This document shows positions 1 through 5,445 of a DNA stretch of 5,666 nucleotides, one piece after another. Both the position numbers and the translations under genes were made by a program. Each line of letters begins with the position of its first letter. Position 1 is the first letter of the stretch. Under the pieces are notes generated by a model. The model was given only the letters and a program-made list of their open reading frames with translations, did not search any database and was not told the origin of the DNA. The DNA comes from an uncultured Chlorobiales bacterium (GTDB lineage Bacteria > Bacteroidota > Chlorobiia > Chlorobiales > Thermochlorobacteraceae): positions 1 through 5,666 of the forward strand of contig CALGMC010000024.1 in the NCBI GenBank assembly GCA_937959145.1. The letters are read 5' to 3'.

Positions 1-545
1 CTGAATCCGAATCGCTCTAACCACCGGTCCAGAAGCCATTTCGGGTGCGAGTATTGAAGTGCGATTTGGTCGGCAAACGTGCCGCCTTTGGTCTTGAAAC
101 TCACCGACTCAATGTTGTTGGCGATGTTGCGCAACACACCATTGACAAGGTTACCGAGAAATTGATTTTTGAGACGCTTCGCTAATTCAACAGATTCATT
201 GACCGCCGCCCATTTCGGCACTTTGGAAAGGTAGAACAGTTGATAGACGGCAATGCGCAAAATGTTCTTCACATCGGCGTCCATCTTGTTGTAATCGTGC
301 TTGTAGAATTGTTGAATGATGTAGTCGATTTTCATTTTCTCGCGCAATGTGCCATAAATCATGTGCATGGCGAAGGCTTTATCGACGGCATCGAGCGGCG
401 AGATAGAAAACTGCGTTGTGATAGCCGTGTCAGACTTCACACCGCCAAAATCAACTTCACGAAGGACTTTAACAGCGACCTCTCTTGCGGTCATAATGTT
501 CGATTTAGAAGGTTCTTTCTGCCTTGAGTCCATGTTTGCGTCCAT
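1..545 (-). CDS. rsmB: RsmB, 16S rRNA (cytosine-967-C5)-methyltransferase, N-terminal part (runs off left edge)
   Basis: Translating the minus strand from the ATG at 545 gives 181 codons, open to the window edge. The protein shows the NusB-like RNA-binding domain that precedes the methyltransferase in RsmB/Sun. Residues 19-30 are the first helix (TAREVAVKVLRE). Next come Y64GTLRE, then ILRIAVYQL (95-103) and KVPKWAAVNESVELAK (108-123). LVNGVLRNI (133-141) and SHPKWLLDRW (166-175) follow; the last motif marks the linker into the catalytic domain. The family normally has over 400 residues, so the SAM-binding domain and catalytic cysteines lie outside the window. The known role is SAM-dependent methylation of C967 of 16S rRNA in the cytoplasm. 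I chose the ATG at 545 because TTTGGAG lies 5 bases upstream; ATGs at 533 and 494 lack this. No neighbouring gene here has a shared function. The family call is firm, while RsmB versus a close RsmB-like paralogue cannot be settled without the C-terminal half. Confidence 0.93.
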   Translation of the reverse strand, partial: MDANMDSRQKEPSKSNIMTAREVAVKVLREVDFGGVKSDTAITTQFSISPLDAVDKAFAMHMIYGTLREKMKIDYIIQQFYKHDYNKMDADVKNILRIAVYQLFYLSKVPKWAAVNESVELAKRLKNQFLGNLVNGVLRNIANNIESVSFKTKGGTFADQIALQYSHPKWLLDRWLERFGF

Positions 546-550
546 GATTA

Positions 551-554
551 CTCC
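551..554 (-). promoter_or_regulatory. Shine-Dalgarno site of rsmB
   Basis: Read on the minus strand this is GGAG within TTTGGAGTAATCATG, with a 5-base spacer to the ATG at 545. It decides the start among three in-frame ATGs and shows that this organism uses SD-led initiation for at least some genes. Confidence 0.7.
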
Positions 555-767
555 AAACAGAGTTCGGTTGTCGTCAAATGATGTTTATTAAGCAATGCTC
601 ATCGCTTTTGGGAGCGAGTGCACCGTGATTACAATGTGCTTACGAATGTTAAGGCGTTTCGCTAAGCCGTGATGAAATAGGCACTTACAACAGCAGACAG
701 ATGTTTGAGGTGGAATTTATTACACTTTTTTACGCATAAAAGTTCTTTTTGCGATGTATGAAGGATA

Positions 768-791
768 ATTTAACCGATTCAGCGGCTAAAT
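768..791 (-). terminator. Hairpin spanning the stop codon of the ATP-grasp gene; possible weak terminator
   Basis: On the minus strand ATTTAGCCG and CGGTTAAAT form a 9-pair stem with one G-U wobble around a 6-base loop (CTGAAT). The TAG stop of the ATP-grasp gene lies inside the left arm. The downstream tail TATCC has no real U run, so termination is uncertain; the hairpin may instead protect the 3' end of the transcript. The rest of the 546-785 spacer is AT-rich. It must contain the rsmB promoter if rsmB is transcribed separately, but I could not find a convincing -35/-10 pair. Confidence 0.35.
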
Positions 792-1826
792 GGCGAGATT
801 ATAGCGTTTAAGGGCTTCGTCGAGCACACGGTTGATGAGGGCATTAAAATCCATTCCTGCCGTGCGTGCCGCCAATGGAAAGCATGAGTGTTCGTCAGGG
901 TTTGGCAAAATGCCGGGAAGCGGATTGATTTCTATGATAAACGGCTTTCCGTGTTCGTTTAATCGAACATCAATGCGTGCCCAGTCGCGGCAGCGCAAAG
1001 CCCGAAAAGCGCGTTTGCAGAGAGAGGCAATCTCATCGGTGAGCTCTTTGGAAATTGGCGCGGGGCACTTGAAAACCTCGACGGGATTTTCGGGGTCGTC
1101 CCACAGCCACTTCGCCTCGTAGGAGTAAATTTTTCGTGAATCTTTCGGCAGGTGGTCGAAGAGCAGTTCGATGATGGGGAGCACCTCGAGCGTTTCTCCG
1201 TTTCCGAGAAGGGCAACCGTAAATTCGCGTCCTGAAAGAAATTGCTCGACCAGCGCAGGCTGTTTGTATTGCTCAATGACTTCGCGAAGTTGGCGCGAAA
1301 GTTCTTCAACGGAATGAACCACTGACCGTTCAAAAATGCCTTTGCTCGATCCTTCGTAAAGCGGTTTGACGATAAGGGGGAACTGATGCGACTCGCTTAA
1401 AAATGTTTCACCTTCATCGAGCGTGTGAATAACGCGAAAATGCGGTGTTGGAATCTGGTGATATGAAAGAATTTCTTTGGTGCGTGCTTTGTCGAGCGTG
1501 AGGCACAAGGTTGCGGGGTCGGAAGCGGTATAGCGCAAACGCATCATATCGAGCAGAGCGGGAATTTGCGCTTCGCGGCTCGGCTCTCCAATGCCTTCGG
1601 TGATGTTGAAGCAGATGTCGGGTTTTTCTTCGAGAAGCGTCGAGATAATCTGTTGAAGATAAGCAGGATTGCAATCTATCTTGACGACGTCGCATCGCTC
1701 ACGCAGGGCATTGGCGACGGCGTCTATCGTTTCAGGATTATCCCACTCGGCGAATTCATCGCTTTGATATTTCGGTGTGTTTTCGGGTAGGTTGGGCTTT
1801 TGATTGTAAAGCAGAGCAACTTTCAT
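786..1826 (-). CDS. D-alanine-D-alanine ligase-like ATP-grasp enzyme, substrate unknown
   Basis: A 346-residue ATP-grasp ligase whose central and C-terminal parts follow the Ddl pattern. Visible motifs are REAQIPALL (84-92), YTASDP (99-104), D112-K113, the ATP lysine in IVKP (154), the loop EGSSKG (158-163), VEQFLSGREFTV (193-204), YSYEAKW (234-240), ARID (283-286) and the metal-binding EIN (299-301). Such enzymes activate a carboxylate as acyl phosphate and join it to an amine in the cytoplasm. The N-terminus lacks the GGxSxE segment that carries the D-Ala-binding Glu of classical Ddl, having an acidic stretch (FAEWDNPETID, 25-35) instead. The late loop reads NPLPGILP rather than NTSPGMT. 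The substrate therefore need not be D-Ala, and I give no ddl symbol. The frame is open to an ATG at 1904, but that extension would overlap the upstream gene and has no family features, so I start at MKVALLYN (1826). It lies 13 bases after the BON gene, probably in the same transcript. No strong SD is visible. Confidence 0.88.
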   Translation of the reverse strand: MKVALLYNQKPNLPENTPKYQSDEFAEWDNPETIDAVANALRERCDVVKIDCNPAYLQQIISTLLEEKPDICFNITEGIGEPSREAQIPALLDMMRLRYTASDPATLCLTLDKARTKEILSYHQIPTPHFRVIHTLDEGETFLSESHQFPLIVKPLYEGSSKGIFERSVVHSVEELSRQLREVIEQYKQPALVEQFLSGREFTVALLGNGETLEVLPIIELLFDHLPKDSRKIYSYEAKWLWDDPENPVEVFKCPAPISKELTDEIASLCKRAFRALRCRDWARIDVRLNEHGKPFIIEINPLPGILPNPDEHSCFPLAARTAGMDFNALINRVLDEALKRYNLAI

Positions 1827-1839
1827 GTGAGCAAAGCAA

Positions 1840-2262
1840 TCACGAGGCGGTGTTGGTTGTTGATGTTGAAGACGGAACGAACGGCTCTTTGATAGATGTC
1901 TCAACCGATTGCACGCCCTCGAGCACGAGAATCAGGTCGCGTGCATCTGAGAGGTCGTCCTGTTGTTCAGGCGTTGCAACAAGCAAGACTTTACCGCTTT
2001 TGACATACACATCAATGCCCTCAATGTGGGCTTTTTGAAGTGCGCGATCGATTTTCTCAATGAGTTGCCACTCGGCAGTCAGCGCAGTTGGTAGTTCGGT
2101 TTTCTCAGAGGATTTCTCAGGGGATTTTTCCTTGCGCAGTCGAAACGGCAAGCCGAAACGCGACACCGCTACGCCTAAGGCAAGTGCCGAGGCAATGCCA
2201 ACGGCTCCCCAAATCCACTTTTTGGAGAATCCACTTGGCGTGCTGTTTGAACCGGAAATCAT
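1840..2262 (-). CDS. Small single-TM protein with a BON-like domain
   Basis: A 140-residue protein (from the ATG at 2262) with three parts. A short Ser/Pro-rich head precedes one hydrophobic helix (about W16-F36) flanked by KK and RLRK. A charged KEKSPEKSSEK linker follows. Residues 64-126 look like a BON domain: amphipathic start (LIEKIDRALQ), a G90-KVLLV strand, a helix with conserved-position Ala (A107), then GVQSVETSI (116-124). BON domains are small alpha-beta folds that bind membranes or other envelope components, so an inner-membrane-anchored protein is inferred. Orientation is unclear because both flanks are positive. The glycine usual after the central strand is Ala (A96), so the domain is degenerate. 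Start: AGGA sits 7 bases before the ATG at 2262. The ATG at 2298 (152 aa) and TTG at 2331 (163 aa) are in frame but have no SD. It is the first gene of a probable operon with the ATP-grasp gene and diverges from the TPR gene. Function unknown. Confidence 0.78.
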   Translation of the reverse strand: MISGSNSTPSGFSKKWIWGAVGIASALALGVAVSRFGLPFRLRKEKSPEKSSEKTELPTALTAEWQLIEKIDRALQKAHIEGIDVYVKSGKVLLVATPEQQDDLSDARDLILVLEGVQSVETSIKEPFVPSSTSTTNTAS

Positions 2263-2269
2263 CGGGGTT

Positions 2270-2273
2270 TCCT
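2270..2273 (-). promoter_or_regulatory. Shine-Dalgarno site favouring the 2262 start of the BON gene
   Basis: Minus-strand CACAGGAAACCCCGATG: AGGA with a 7-base spacer to the ATG at 2262. Neither upstream in-frame start (2298 ATG, 2331 TTG) has a purine-rich site at this distance, so this motif is the main argument for the shorter product. Confidence 0.55.
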
Positions 2274-2323
2274 GTGTGGGTTTATTAGGTGATTTCATTG
2301 AACGTAATTTCTGTGCGAACAAT

Positions 2324-2335
2324 TTGTGCAAAATT
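2324..2335. repeat. 12-base direct repeat TTGTGCAAAATT, copy 1
   Basis: Identical to the copy at 2374-2385, exactly 50 bases away. A weaker relative (CTGTGCGAAC) lies at 2311-2320. It is located in the leader of the leftward BON transcript and spans the rejected TTG start. It is possibly a protein-binding site. Confidence 0.6.
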
Positions 2336-2373
2336 TGAGCGAAGGATTAGATTAAAGTAGAAAGAAAAATCAG

Positions 2374-2385
2374 TTGTGCAAAATT
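2374..2385. repeat. 12-base direct repeat TTGTGCAAAATT, copy 2, touching the rightward -35
   Basis: Exact second copy of the repeat at 2324-2335. Its last two bases are the first two of the predicted -35 box TTGAAA of the TPR-gene promoter, so a protein bound here would contact or block RNA polymerase. Confidence 0.6.
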
Positions 2386-2412
2386 GAAAAAGCGTGCCGA
2401 TTTTGCTATTAT
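2384..2412 (+). promoter_or_regulatory. Strong predicted sigma70-type promoter for the TPR gene
   Basis: The -35 box is TTGAAA (2384-2389), followed by a 17-base spacer and the -10 box TATTAT (2407-2412). The box is preceded by TGC, an extended -10 element. Each box matches 5 of 6 consensus bases at the ideal spacing. Transcription would begin near 2419, giving a leader of about 57 bases before the ATG at 2476. No Bacteroidetes-type TTTG/TAnnTTTG promoter fits better. Confidence 0.6.
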
Positions 2413-2436
2413 CGCATTCTCACATAAACGCTTCAC
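2408..2436 (-). promoter_or_regulatory. Candidate leftward promoter for the BON/ATP-grasp pair, overlapping the rightward -10
   Basis: On the minus strand GTGAAG (2436-2431), a 17-base spacer and GATAAT (2413-2408) preceded by TGC form an extended -10 promoter. The -35 matches only 3 of 6 consensus bases. The -10 shares five of its six base pairs with the opposite-strand TATTAT box, so the two promoters probably compete or act as one bidirectional unit. Confidence 0.4.
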
Positions 2437-2475
2437 GCTAAATCTGTTCAACCTTAACTTTTCAAACTGTTTCAA

Positions 2476-3618
2476 ATGTCAAAGAAATTCATTCATCTTT
2501 TTCTCTCCGTCGCCATTTTCTGTGCATTGACTGCCGCCGACGGCGGATGCGGAAGTGCCGATGTGGAAGGCGCGAAACTTTATCTCCGACAAGGCAACAC
2601 CGACGACGCCATCAAGGCGGCAACCACTGCCACTACCACAGACCCAACCAACGGTGAGGCTTATTACATTTTAGGAAAAGCCTACTACGTCAAGCAATAC
2701 AACGACTCCGCCGCCATCGCGCTTAAAAAAGCCATCTCACCCGGCATGAAAATTTCCGAAGCCGATTTGAAAGATGCCACCTTGCTCCTCGGCGAAGTAT
2801 GGCGCATTGAATACAACGCCGGTGCAAGTCTTTTCAACCAAGCCTACACCGAAAAGGGCGACGAGAACACAAAGCGCGAATTGCTCGACCAAGCGATTAC
2901 GAAACTCAATCGAGCCATCGCCATTCAGCCCGATAGTGCCGCATCGTATCGTGCGCTTGCTAACTCCAAAGTCTTGCTCAAAGACTTCAAAGGTGCCACA
3001 GAAACGCTTGAAAAAGCCATCACCATCTCCGAATCTGATACAGGCTTATATGTCCAACTCTCGAACATTTACGCGGGCGAACTCAAAGACACCGCAAAAG
3101 CCATCAAGACACTCGAGACGGCTTACGCGAAAAACTTACGCTCGCCCGAAGTCAATCGCTTGCTCGTTACCAATTACTTCCTTGCCAAGCGTAACCGCGA
3201 AGCCGAAACGATGGTGCAACAAGCCTTAGCCGTTGAGCCGAACAATTCGCTTATGCTTTACCTCTACGGCACACTCCTCAACGAAAAGAAAGATTACAAC
3301 GGCGCGATTACACAGTTCAAAAAAGTGATTGACACGAATCCGTCCTTCTTGGATTATGCATGCTCCTACAACGCCGCTGTGGCTTACTTCAAACTTGCCG
3401 AAGCCGATGAAGAAGCCAATAAGCCTAAAGACAAAAAGCGCGGCAAAAAAGCCCCCGAATACACAGGTCACTACAAGTTCTATGAAAAAGCCATCGAAAT
3501 TTTGAAACCCGCCGCCGAAGCAGGTAACAGCAAGGACTTTTGGCGGTTCTTAGGGCAACTCTACGCCCGCGTTGGCAAAAACGCCGAAGCAACGGAAGCC
3601 CTCGCGAAGTCTAAATAG
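2476..3618 (+). CDS. Secreted TPR-repeat protein, possible lipoprotein
   Basis: A 380-residue protein with an N-terminal export signal (KK at 3-4, hydrophobic 5-21) and Cys25 in ADGGCGS. The position three before the Cys is Asp, so the lipobox is poor; cleavage by signal peptidase I before or near it is the alternative. The rest is a chain of about eight or nine tetratricopeptide helices. Clear units start near 33, 60, 137 (ITKLNRAIAIQPDS), 155, 189, 224, 257 and 292. Many end in the typical A-I/L-x-x-x-P turn, for example TDPTN, QPDS, EPNN and TNPSF. A lysine-rich insert (KPKDKKRGKK, 316-325) splits the penultimate unit. TPR arrays are protein-binding scaffolds, and an envelope assembly or periplasmic scaffold role is inferred, not shown. 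No SD precedes the ATG; the promoter upstream and the terminator downstream suggest a single-gene transcript. I do not recognise a named family, and the partner protein is unknown. Confidence 0.9.
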   Translation: MSKKFIHLFLSVAIFCALTAADGGCGSADVEGAKLYLRQGNTDDAIKAATTATTTDPTNGEAYYILGKAYYVKQYNDSAAIALKKAISPGMKISEADLKDATLLLGEVWRIEYNAGASLFNQAYTEKGDENTKRELLDQAITKLNRAIAIQPDSAASYRALANSKVLLKDFKGATETLEKAITISESDTGLYVQLSNIYAGELKDTAKAIKTLETAYAKNLRSPEVNRLLVTNYFLAKRNREAETMVQQALAVEPNNSLMLYLYGTLLNEKKDYNGAITQFKKVIDTNPSFLDYACSYNAAVAYFKLAEADEEANKPKDKKRGKKAPEYTGHYKFYEKAIEILKPAAEAGNSKDFWRFLGQLYARVGKNAEATEALAKSK

Positions 3619-3631
3619 CGCGCTCTTTGAC

Positions 3632-3664
3632 AAAAGCCTCGCGACTTGCGGGGCTTTTTCTTTT
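3632..3664 (+). terminator. Rho-independent terminator after the TPR gene
   Basis: The 11-pair stem is AAAAGCCTCGC (3632-3642) with GCGGGGCTTTT (3648-3658), including one G-U pair. A 5-base loop GACTT separates the arms, and a T-rich tail (TTTTTCTTTT, 3655-3664) follows. It starts 13 bases after the stop codon and isolates the TPR gene from ppx. Confidence 0.92.
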
Positions 3665-3694
3665 CCCATTCCCTCAATCTGAACATTTCACAAC

Positions 3695-3715
3695 GATTGA
3701 ATTGGCAAGTCAATC
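3695..3715. repeat. 21-base near-perfect palindrome, operator-like, upstream of ppx
   Basis: Outer arms GATTGA (3695-3700) and TCAATC (3710-3715) and inner arms TTG/CAA (3702-3704, 3706-3708) share one centre at 3705. Nine of ten base pairs are symmetric; only 3701/3709 mismatch. It covers the predicted -35 box and has no T run after it, so it fits a dimeric repressor site better than a terminator. Confidence 0.55.
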
Positions 3716-3729
3716 TCGTTTCTGATAAA
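3702..3729 (+). promoter_or_regulatory. Candidate promoter for ppx
   Basis: The -35 box is TTGGCA (3702-3707; 5 of 6 consensus). After a 16-base spacer comes the -10 box GATAAA (3724-3729; 4 of 6). Transcription would start near 3736, about 48 bases before the ATG at 3784. The -35 lies in the centre of the 21-base palindrome. Confidence 0.4.
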
Positions 3730-3783
3730 CTTGTCGCGCAAGTTGAATCCAAAACTTAAACATAAAACTAACGCAGAATTGTC

Positions 3784-5355
3784 ATGCCGCTGTTGCAAAA
3801 TCCAATGCGCCTCGCCGCGATTGATTTAGGGACGAACTCCTTCCACATGATCATTGTGGAACTGTTGCCCGATATGAGCTTTCTGACGATTGACCGCGCC
3901 AAAGAAATGATTCGCATCGGCGACGGTAGCCTTACGACTAAAATGCTCAGTGAAGAAGCCATGTCACAAGGGCTTCAAACGCTCACGCGATTTCGCAAAC
4001 TCGCCGAACAGCGCGGCGTTGAAACTCATCACATTATTGCCTTCGCTACAAGCGCGATACGCGAAGCCAAAAACGGCGGCGCATACATGGAAACGGTTAG
4101 TCAAAAAATTGGAATCCGAACAAGCATTATTTCAGGCAACGAAGAAGCGCGTCTCATCTACCTTGCTGTTCGCCAAGCAATTAGCATCGGCAAGCGAAAG
4201 GCATTGATGATAGATGTCGGCGGCGGGTCAGTGGAACTGATGATTGGCGACAGCGAAAAACTCTATCTCGAGGAAAGCCGAAAACTTGGCGTGGCGAGAA
4301 TGTATGAACGCTTCATCAAGCACGACCCACCAACCGAAAAAGAGCGCGCCGAGCTCGATCAATTTTTCATTGAACAGATAACCCCCTTTGCCGAACGCGC
4401 AAAATCTATCGGCTACGATATGGCGATTGCGTCCAGCGGCACAGCGGAAAACATCGCCTCCATGATTTTCATACAAGAAAACGGACAAGCCTTCGAGTCG
4501 CTCAATGGGAATGCGTTTTCGCGTAAAAGTTTTCAAAAACTCTATGAGCGGCTTCTGCCGATGAAATCAAGCGAGCGTAAAAGCCTTGAAGGATTAGACC
4601 CAAAGCGTGCCGATTTGATTATTCCCGGATTGATTTTGTTCGATGTCGTTTTCCGACTTTTCAATCTCAAAGAGATAACCATTTCCGGATATGCACTGCG
4701 CGAAGGCATGATAATTGACTATCTCTCCAAGCATGTTGAAGAGTTTCGGCTTATTTATGCCATACCCGATGTGCGTCGGCGCAGCGTTATTGAGTTAGCA
4801 CGCCGTTGTCGTTGGGACGAGGCGCGCTCGGTTCATATCGCCAATCTCGCGCTTCAGATTTTCGACGAATTGCAACCCTTACACGGCTTGACCTCTCACG
4901 AACGTGAGTTGTTGGATTATGCCACATTGCTTCACAACATTGGCTATTTCATTTCGCCATCAGGGCACCACAAGCATAGCCAATACATTATTCTCAACGG
5001 AGACTTGCGCGGCTTCAGCAACGACGAAATTCAAGTCATGGCGCATATCGCACGCTACCACCGCAAGTCGCCACCGAAACCAGAGCACGAGACGTTTCAA
5101 ATGCTTTCGTCGAAGCACAAGCAGTTCGTTAAATATGGTGCGGCAATTTTACGCATCGCAAATGCTTTGGATAGAACGCATCGGCAAAACGTGCGCGGCG
5201 TTAAAGCCAAGATTTCTGCTAAAAAAATTGAACTGCGCCTGACCATTATGAGCGACGCAGAAATTGAGATATGGGCAGTCTCGCGCGTTAAAGAACTGTT
5301 TGAAGATGTCTTTGAGCGCACCCTGAATGTTTCAGTTGAATCGGTTGCCGACTGA
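3784..5355 (+). CDS. ppx: Exopolyphosphatase / pppGpp phosphohydrolase (Ppx/GppA family)
   Basis: A full-length 523-residue protein, close to the roughly 510 of E. coli PPX. The N-terminal actin-like ATPase fold (about 9-312) has the phosphate-1 loop AAIDLGTNSFHMIIVE (11-26) and ATSAIREAKNG (88-98). The SGNEEARLIY segment (117-126) carries the catalytic Glu (E120/E121 region). The phosphate-2 loop is IDVGGGSVELMIG (143-155); ASSGTAENIA (216-225) and GYALREGMI (302-310) follow. The C-terminal HD-like domain (about 328-470) shows H351, LLHNIGYF (382-389), HHKHSQYII (395-403) and ARYHRKS (423-429), very like E. coli PPX. The family cuts terminal phosphate from polyphosphate, and some members convert pppGpp to ppGpp; sequence does not separate the two. 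The HD motif is H-N here. A second in-frame ATG (3805, MRLAAIDLGTN) is a plausible alternative start, and neither has an SD. It has its own candidate promoter and palindrome. No terminator is seen before the NDH-2 gene 90 bases downstream, so co-transcription is possible. Confidence 0.93.
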   Translation: MPLLQNPMRLAAIDLGTNSFHMIIVELLPDMSFLTIDRAKEMIRIGDGSLTTKMLSEEAMSQGLQTLTRFRKLAEQRGVETHHIIAFATSAIREAKNGGAYMETVSQKIGIRTSIISGNEEARLIYLAVRQAISIGKRKALMIDVGGGSVELMIGDSEKLYLEESRKLGVARMYERFIKHDPPTEKERAELDQFFIEQITPFAERAKSIGYDMAIASSGTAENIASMIFIQENGQAFESLNGNAFSRKSFQKLYERLLPMKSSERKSLEGLDPKRADLIIPGLILFDVVFRLFNLKEITISGYALREGMIIDYLSKHVEEFRLIYAIPDVRRRSVIELARRCRWDEARSVHIANLALQIFDELQPLHGLTSHERELLDYATLLHNIGYFISPSGHHKHSQYIILNGDLRGFSNDEIQVMAHIARYHRKSPPKPEHETFQMLSSKHKQFVKYGAAILRIANALDRTHRQNVRGVKAKISAKKIELRLTIMSDAEIEIWAVSRVKELFEDVFERTLNVSVESVAD

Positions 5356-5445
5356 TTGGGCGGAGATTAAACTTGACCCTTGTAGAACTTCACATTGTCA
5401 GGTTGATGTTAAAGCGGTTGGTGCATCACTTAACCCATTTATTCA

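Noticed and set aside
240..591. Plus-strand open frames inside rsmB (240-527 and 361-591)
   Set aside because: They are antisense to a frame with clear RsmB homology and their translations show no family features.
597..621. Imperfect hairpin in the rsmB leader (TCGCT/AGCGA core, loop of 6)
   Set aside because: Only five contiguous pairs, with a bulge and a mismatch further out. It resembles no known riboswitch and does not cover the SD.
733..753. Imperfect inverted repeat CGCATAAAAG / CTTTTTGCG
   Set aside because: It needs a bulge and leaves a loop of about two bases, so it would not fold as drawn; AT-rich chance pairing is likely.
1827..1904. 26-residue N-terminal extension of the ATP-grasp protein
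   Set aside because: It would overlap the coding end of the BON gene in another frame, has low-complexity basic content, and the family core begins at MKVALLYN.
2263..2331. Longer BON protein starting at TTG 2331 or ATG 2298
   Set aside because: No Shine-Dalgarno site precedes either, while AGGA precedes the ATG at 2262. The 2298 start remains possible.
2774..3229. Plus-strand 151-codon open frame inside the TPR gene
   Set aside because: It is a frame-shifted shadow of the TPR protein, with Ser/Pro/Lys/Arg-rich composition typical of such shadows.
4228..4536. Minus-strand open frame inside ppx
   Set aside because: It is antisense to the conserved Ppx core and has no recognisable domain or start signal.
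5401..5434. GTTAA/TTAAC and GGTTGATG/CATC...AACC inverted bits before NDH-2
   Set aside because: Arms are short or interrupted and loops long, with no T run; I cannot separate this from chance.
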